NCBI GenBank assembly: GCA_944389385.1
Contig: CALXMC010000001.1
Location: 1 to 64,000, forward strand
Direction of reading: 5' to 3'
Length of the DNA: 64,000 bases
DNA from: an uncultured Alphaproteobacteria bacterium
Lineage (GTDB): Bacteria > Pseudomonadota > Alphaproteobacteria > Rs-D84
Part shown: positions 61,067 through 64,000 of the stretch, one piece after another
Layout of the letters: each line of letters opens with the position of its first letter
How positions within the stretch are numbered: the first letter of the stretch is position 1
Notes under the pieces: model-generated
Told to the model about the DNA's origin: nothing
The model's input: only the letters and a program-made list of their open reading frames with translations
The model's database searches: none
Position numbers and translations under genes: made by a program

Positions 61067-61142
61067 GGGTGCATAGCTCAGTTGGTAGAGCAACTGACTC
61101 TTAATCAGTGGGTCCAGGGTTCGAGTCCCTGTGCGCCCACCA
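61067..61142 (+). tRNA. tRNA-Lys (CTT)
   Basis: 76 nt with encoded CCA. Acceptor GGGTGCA / TGCGCCC, D-loop AGTTGGTAGA, anticodon loop CTCTTAA (anticodon CTT, CUU in RNA) and T-arm GGGTTCGAGTCCC. A terminator follows at 61150. Confidence 0.95.
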
Positions 61143-61149
61143 AAAAAAT

Positions 61150-61178
61150 ATAAACCGCAACGCGGTTTTATTTTTTTG
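61150..61178 (+). terminator. Terminator of tRNA-Lys
   Basis: AAACCGC-AAC-GCGGTTT hairpin with T run. Confidence 0.8.
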
Positions 61179-61466
61179 TCTGGGCAAACTGGACGAGAAC
61201 CCTGGGCCACAGGGTTCGACAACGAGTAGATTTGACAAGTGTAACGCAGTCAAATCGTCACGAATGCCCCGCAGCCGGCGTATCGACGCCGTGCGAGGGA
61301 GTCCCTGTGCGCCCACCACAAAATTTCGTTAACGAACGCAGTGAGTTTAAGAAATTTTAGTGCCACACGAAGCCTTGCGCGAAGTGTGGCTTTTTCGTCT
61401 CCGCACGAAAACAAAAAATTCCCACACGAAGCCCGGCGCATCGTATGGCTTTTTTATCACACATAA

Positions 61467-61511
61467 AAATGGCTGTATATGCACAAAACAGTGCACATAC
61501 ATCCATTTTAT
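61467..61511 (-). terminator. Terminator of the NlpD-like gene
   Basis: A long imperfect stem ATGG..GTAT.TGCAC / GTGCA.ATAC..CCAT with A/T flanks, just downstream of the stop at 61513. Confidence 0.7.
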
Positions 61512-61512
61512 A

Positions 61513-62784
61513 TTATTTCAAATAAGACGATGGATTATACGCTTTTGTTCCCTTGCGAATTTCAAAGTGTAACTGCGGTTCATCGACCTTGCCTGTTTCA
61601 CCAACTGTACCAATTTTCTGTCCAACAGACACTTTATTTCCACGCCGAACTGCCATAGAATCCAAATGCGCATACACAGTCATCCACCCACCTGAATGTT
61701 GGATAATTATCAAATTCCCCATACCCTTTACTTCATTACCGGCATAGGCAACAACACCATTTTCAGCAGCCGCCACCGCAGTTCCACGGGCCGCGCCAAT
61801 ATTTATTCCATCATTAAACAGACCTTCATTCTTGGCGCCATACCCCGACAGCACCCGCCCTTTGACCGGCCACGAAAATTTTGATGATGAACGCGCACTG
61901 ATTGTCGGCAATTTCTGTGTTGGATCCGACGATATTTTTTCCTTTGGCTTTGCCACAGGCACAGTCGTTGCGGCATCCGTTTTTGCAGTCGCCACACTGC
62001 GTACAGGCGCATTACTTAAATTCGGCACCTTTAACTTTTGCCCGACCGACAATGTAAACGGCGCACTTAAATTATTCATAACCGCCAAATCATTGACCGG
62101 CACTGAATATTTTCGCGACAAAGAATACAAAGTATCGCCCGCCCCCACAGATATTTCAGATAACTCGACCCGCGTGGTTGTATTCGCGGTTGCCGGCACA
62201 CTGACAGTCTGAACCGCCACAGATTCCTTGGCCACAGGGACTTTTAATTTTTGTCCCACAGACAACGAATACGGTGCAATCAAATCATTTTCACGTGCCA
62301 ATTCATCGACCGTTGTGCCATACATTTGCGCCAAAGAATATAAAGTGTCCCCCGCTGCGACGGTTATTTCCGCCGCATCCATAACCATGGTAACACCGCC
62401 ATACATTGGCACACGCAGATAATCCGCAGTTTCGTCACCTGCATCGGCAACGATTGGCGCACCCGCATCCACACTTGTAACCGGCGCACCACCATATAAA
62501 TTGGTTGCAGATGGCGGCACGATGTAATCATTAACACTGGCGTATTCCACATAATCCGCATCATCAACCGAACCATACAACGTCGGCGACGCATATACAC
62601 CATAGTCAATCGACGCAGCATTATAAATTTCTGGTTGGGTTTCCGGATCAGCCAACAACGCAGGATACCGCGCAGAAATAAATTCGCCAACTGTATCCGG
62701 CAAAGCCAAGATTTTGGGTTGCAAATCGCACGCGGCAAACGCCAACGCAGCGACACCTATAAAACATACGCTGAATTTTTTCAT
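61513..62784 (-). CDS. NlpD-like LysM/M23 lipoprotein
   Basis: 423 aa. Lipobox FAAC; two LysM domains (about 139-183 and 208-253: AAGDTLYSLAQMYG and GAGDTLYSLSRKYS) bind peptidoglycan. The M23 (LytM) domain is at about 305-420 with GLFNDGINIGAARGTAV, GNLIIIQHSGGWMTVYAH and LHFEIRKGTKAYNP. The first zinc His and Asp of active M23 enzymes are replaced (NDGINIG), so it should be a non-catalytic activator of amidases, like NlpD of E. coli. It may be linked to the FtsEX system at 10.5 kb. It lies in the same orientation as tatBC. Confidence 0.85.
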   Translation of the reverse strand: MKKFSVCFIGVAALAFAACDLQPKILALPDTVGEFISARYPALLADPETQPEIYNAASIDYGVYASPTLYGSVDDADYVEYASVNDYIVPPSATNLYGGAPVTSVDAGAPIVADAGDETADYLRVPMYGGVTMVMDAAEITVAAGDTLYSLAQMYGTTVDELARENDLIAPYSLSVGQKLKVPVAKESVAVQTVSVPATANTTTRVELSEISVGAGDTLYSLSRKYSVPVNDLAVMNNLSAPFTLSVGQKLKVPNLSNAPVRSVATAKTDAATTVPVAKPKEKISSDPTQKLPTISARSSSKFSWPVKGRVLSGYGAKNEGLFNDGINIGAARGTAVAAAENGVVAYAGNEVKGMGNLIIIQHSGGWMTVYAHLDSMAVRRGNKVSVGQKIGTVGETGKVDEPQLHFEIRKGTKAYNPSSYLK

Positions 62785-62828
62785 ACGAACATTATACCAT
62801 AAAAACAGTCATAAATCTTGACTTATTT

Positions 62829-63545
62829 TTACGCATCCCGCATGAACAGCAAACTGGCCTCGAACAAAGCCCACATCGGTAAAGCCAACAAAATCTGTGA
62901 TACAACATCAGGCGGTGTTAAAACGGCAGCCACAACAACAATTAACACTATAATATACCGACGCATTTTAACAGCGGTGCCACGGGATAAAATGCCAACC
63001 CGGTTCAACAACACCAACACCAACGGCAATTGGAAGGCCACGCCAAACACTTTCAGCATTCCAATTGCAAACGCCAAATAATCAGTCGCCACCGGCAACA
63101 ACACAGACGGCACAGGCGACGACTGGTTTAATTCTATAAAAAATCCAAAAACGAATGGGAATAAAACATAAAACGCAAACCCTGCCCCCATCACAAACAA
63201 AACGGGCGACGCAATTAAAATCGGCCAAATTATTTTACGTTCCGCCGTCTTTAACCCTGGCGCAACGTATGCCCATATTTGCCACAGCGCAAACGGTGCG
63301 GTTATAAACAATCCGAACAAAACAGACAACGAAAAACGTATCATCAAACCGTCGGCCAATCCAGTATACAACAACGCACCATCCGGCCAAATATTTAACA
63401 GCGGCGCAGTTAACAATTGCTGCAAATATGGCGACAAATACCATCCGCCAATCAACGCCACAACAAACAACAATGCGACCCACAAAATCCGGCGCCGCAA
63501 TTCAGCAAAATGTTGACCCAAAGTCATACGGGGATTCTGCTTCAT
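62829..63545 (-). CDS. tatC: Sec-independent protein translocase TatC
   Basis: 238 aa, six membrane helices. The N-terminus MTLGQHFAELRRRI has the twin-arginine signal-recognition motif and FYVLFPFVFGFF matches the family. It forms the Tat core with TatB. ATGA overlap with tatB. Confidence 0.94.
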   Translation of the reverse strand: MKQNPRMTLGQHFAELRRRILWVALLFVVALIGGWYLSPYLQQLLTAPLLNIWPDGALLYTGLADGLMIRFSLSVLFGLFITAPFALWQIWAYVAPGLKTAERKIIWPILIASPVLFVMGAGFAFYVLFPFVFGFFIELNQSSPVPSVLLPVATDYLAFAIGMLKVFGVAFQLPLVLVLLNRVGILSRGTAVKMRRYIIVLIVVVAAVLTPPDVVSQILLALPMWALFEASLLFMRDA

Positions 63546-63856
63546 TTGCGTTTTACCCCTGTTTTTTTACGTACGACTGATTTTTTCTTTGAAATTTTTT
63601 TAACATTTTTTATTGGTTCGGATATTCCATCCAGCATATCAGCCGTTGTTGTACGAATTAAATCATCGATTGGTTTTTCCAAATCGATTTGTTGCCTGAT
63701 TTGTTCAGACGCATCTGTAATTTTCCAAACCATTTTACGAATAAAAGTCACCGCACTGGCCAAAAAGCGTGCCACATCAGGCCACATTCGTGCGGGTATT
63801 ACCAACACTGCGACCAATAAAATCACCAAAAATTCAGGCCAACTGATTCCAAACAT
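63542..63856 (-). CDS. tatB: Sec-independent protein translocase TatB
   Basis: 104 aa. One N-terminal membrane helix (ISWPEFLVILLVAVLVI), an amphipathic helix (RMWPDVARFLASAVTFIRKM) and a basic tail (KKISKKKSVVRKKTGVKRK). The Gly-Pro of TatB is replaced by PARMWP. The length and overlap with tatC support TatB rather than TatA; no tatA is in the window. It starts 2 bp after the previous gene. Confidence 0.88.
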   Translation of the reverse strand: MFGISWPEFLVILLVAVLVIPARMWPDVARFLASAVTFIRKMVWKITDASEQIRQQIDLEKPIDDLIRTTTADMLDGISEPIKNVKKISKKKSVVRKKTGVKRK

Positions 63857-63858
63857 TT

Positions 63859-64000
63859 TTAATCATAAAAATCGTCACCGCCACTGGTGCTGATTGTTCT
63901 GTGTCTTTGAATTTGGAAATAATCAGATGCAAAATTTGTTTTTATTTTCAAATTATGAAAAACAACATCCGTTACCGCCCCCGTTGCATCTGTGACAGTC
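63859..64000 (-). CDS. C-terminal end of an unknown protein (partial)
   Basis: 46 codons of an open frame that runs off the window, with TVTDATGAVTDVVFHNLKIK and ending TSGGDDFYD. The stop lies 2 bp from the tatB start, so it is in the same operon. Too short to assign. Confidence 0.55.
   Translation of the reverse strand, partial: TVTDATGAVTDVVFHNLKIKTNFASDYFQIQRHRTISTSGGDDFYD

Larger units (their letters stand above)
61143..61512. other. Gene-free region with tRNA-derived repeat and hairpins
   Basis: 370 bp. It contains a partial copy of the tRNA-Lys 3' end at 61300-61319 (GAGTCCCTGTGCGCCCACCA preceded by G), a GCCACAC / GTGTGGC hairpin with T run near 61351-61396 and a diverged copy (CCCACACGAAGCC) near 61420-61455, besides the terminator of the NlpD-like gene. 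It has no credible open frame. Confidence 0.65.

Noticed and set aside
61143-61441. Open frames around the tRNA-Lys gene (such as 61108-61332)
   Set aside because: They read through the tRNA and its duplicated end; a known kind of false gene.

Overview
The window looks like chromosomal DNA of a Gram-negative alphaproteobacterium with a compact genome. Evidence: ParE, DnaA and TatBC of alphaproteobacterial type, an ftsE-ftsX-DUF218-plsC block, Tol-Pal and AsmA envelope genes, several outer-membrane barrels and autotransporters, dnaA and dnaN lying apart, and mid-range GC with mostly short gaps. The abundant secreted Cys-rich and Thr/Ala-rich proteins and the class III prepilin sequence suggest one of the uncultured host- or gut-associated alphaproteobacterial groups (RF32/Enterousia-like). 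That placement is inference from memory of such genomes, not a search result.

Layout. 1-1250 is a gene-free block of palindromic and dispersed repeats; related copies recur near 18.8, 41.6 and 45.0 kb. 1.3-9.1 kb carries four minus-strand genes for very long signal-peptide-bearing fibre proteins built from shared repeat modules, followed by an outer-membrane barrel at 9.1-9.8 kb. 10-13.3 kb is a plus-strand envelope block (pal, ftsE, ftsX, a DUF218 protein, plsC). 13.4-16.4 kb has an unknown gene, a secreted thermonuclease and tolB. 16.6-17.8 kb is a two-gene operon (ribbon-helix-helix-like protein plus a DinD-like protein) whose promoter overlaps a perfect palindrome. 17.9-21.6 kb holds a VirB2-like pilin, lipoproteins (two tandem duplicates), a Cys-rich secreted protein and a possible 49-aa gene. 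21.8-34.4 kb is mainly housekeeping: fructose-bisphosphate aldolase, EF-P, pyrophosphatase, dnaN, AsmA, an RluC/D-type pseudouridine synthase, a prepilin, a short uvrC, pgsA, dnaJ and parE.

34.5-38.1 kb contains the most unusual structure. A gene for a secreted Cys-rich protein lies between two apparently identical 211-bp inverted repeats. Each arm encodes the same 63-residue C-terminal domain and each runs into its own terminator, as expected for an invertible cassette or a recent inverted duplication. dnaA follows. 38.4-45 kb has dprA, a secreted protein, plsY, rpsT and a large autotransporter with a long structured leader. 45.1-47.8 kb encodes a PilN-type secretin and a TcpQ-like partner, implying a type IVb pilus. 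48-52.6 kb has sufB and sufC without sufD or sufS, plus two membrane proteins. 52.6-58 kb has ruvX, gatCA and gatB (separated by an antisense tRNA-Phe) and miaB. 58-64 kb has an autotransporter, a lipoprotein, an outer-membrane barrel, tRNA-Lys(CUU) with a duplicated 3' end, an NlpD-like LysM/M23 lipoprotein, tatC, tatB and the end of one further gene.

Two themes run through the window. First, much coding capacity goes to the cell surface (fibres, barrels, autotransporters, lipoproteins, pilus parts). Second, several genes without a Shine-Dalgarno sequence have a sigma70-like -10 box about 6-9 bp before the ATG, which points to leaderless transcripts. No complete mobile element, CRISPR array, rRNA or prophage was seen.
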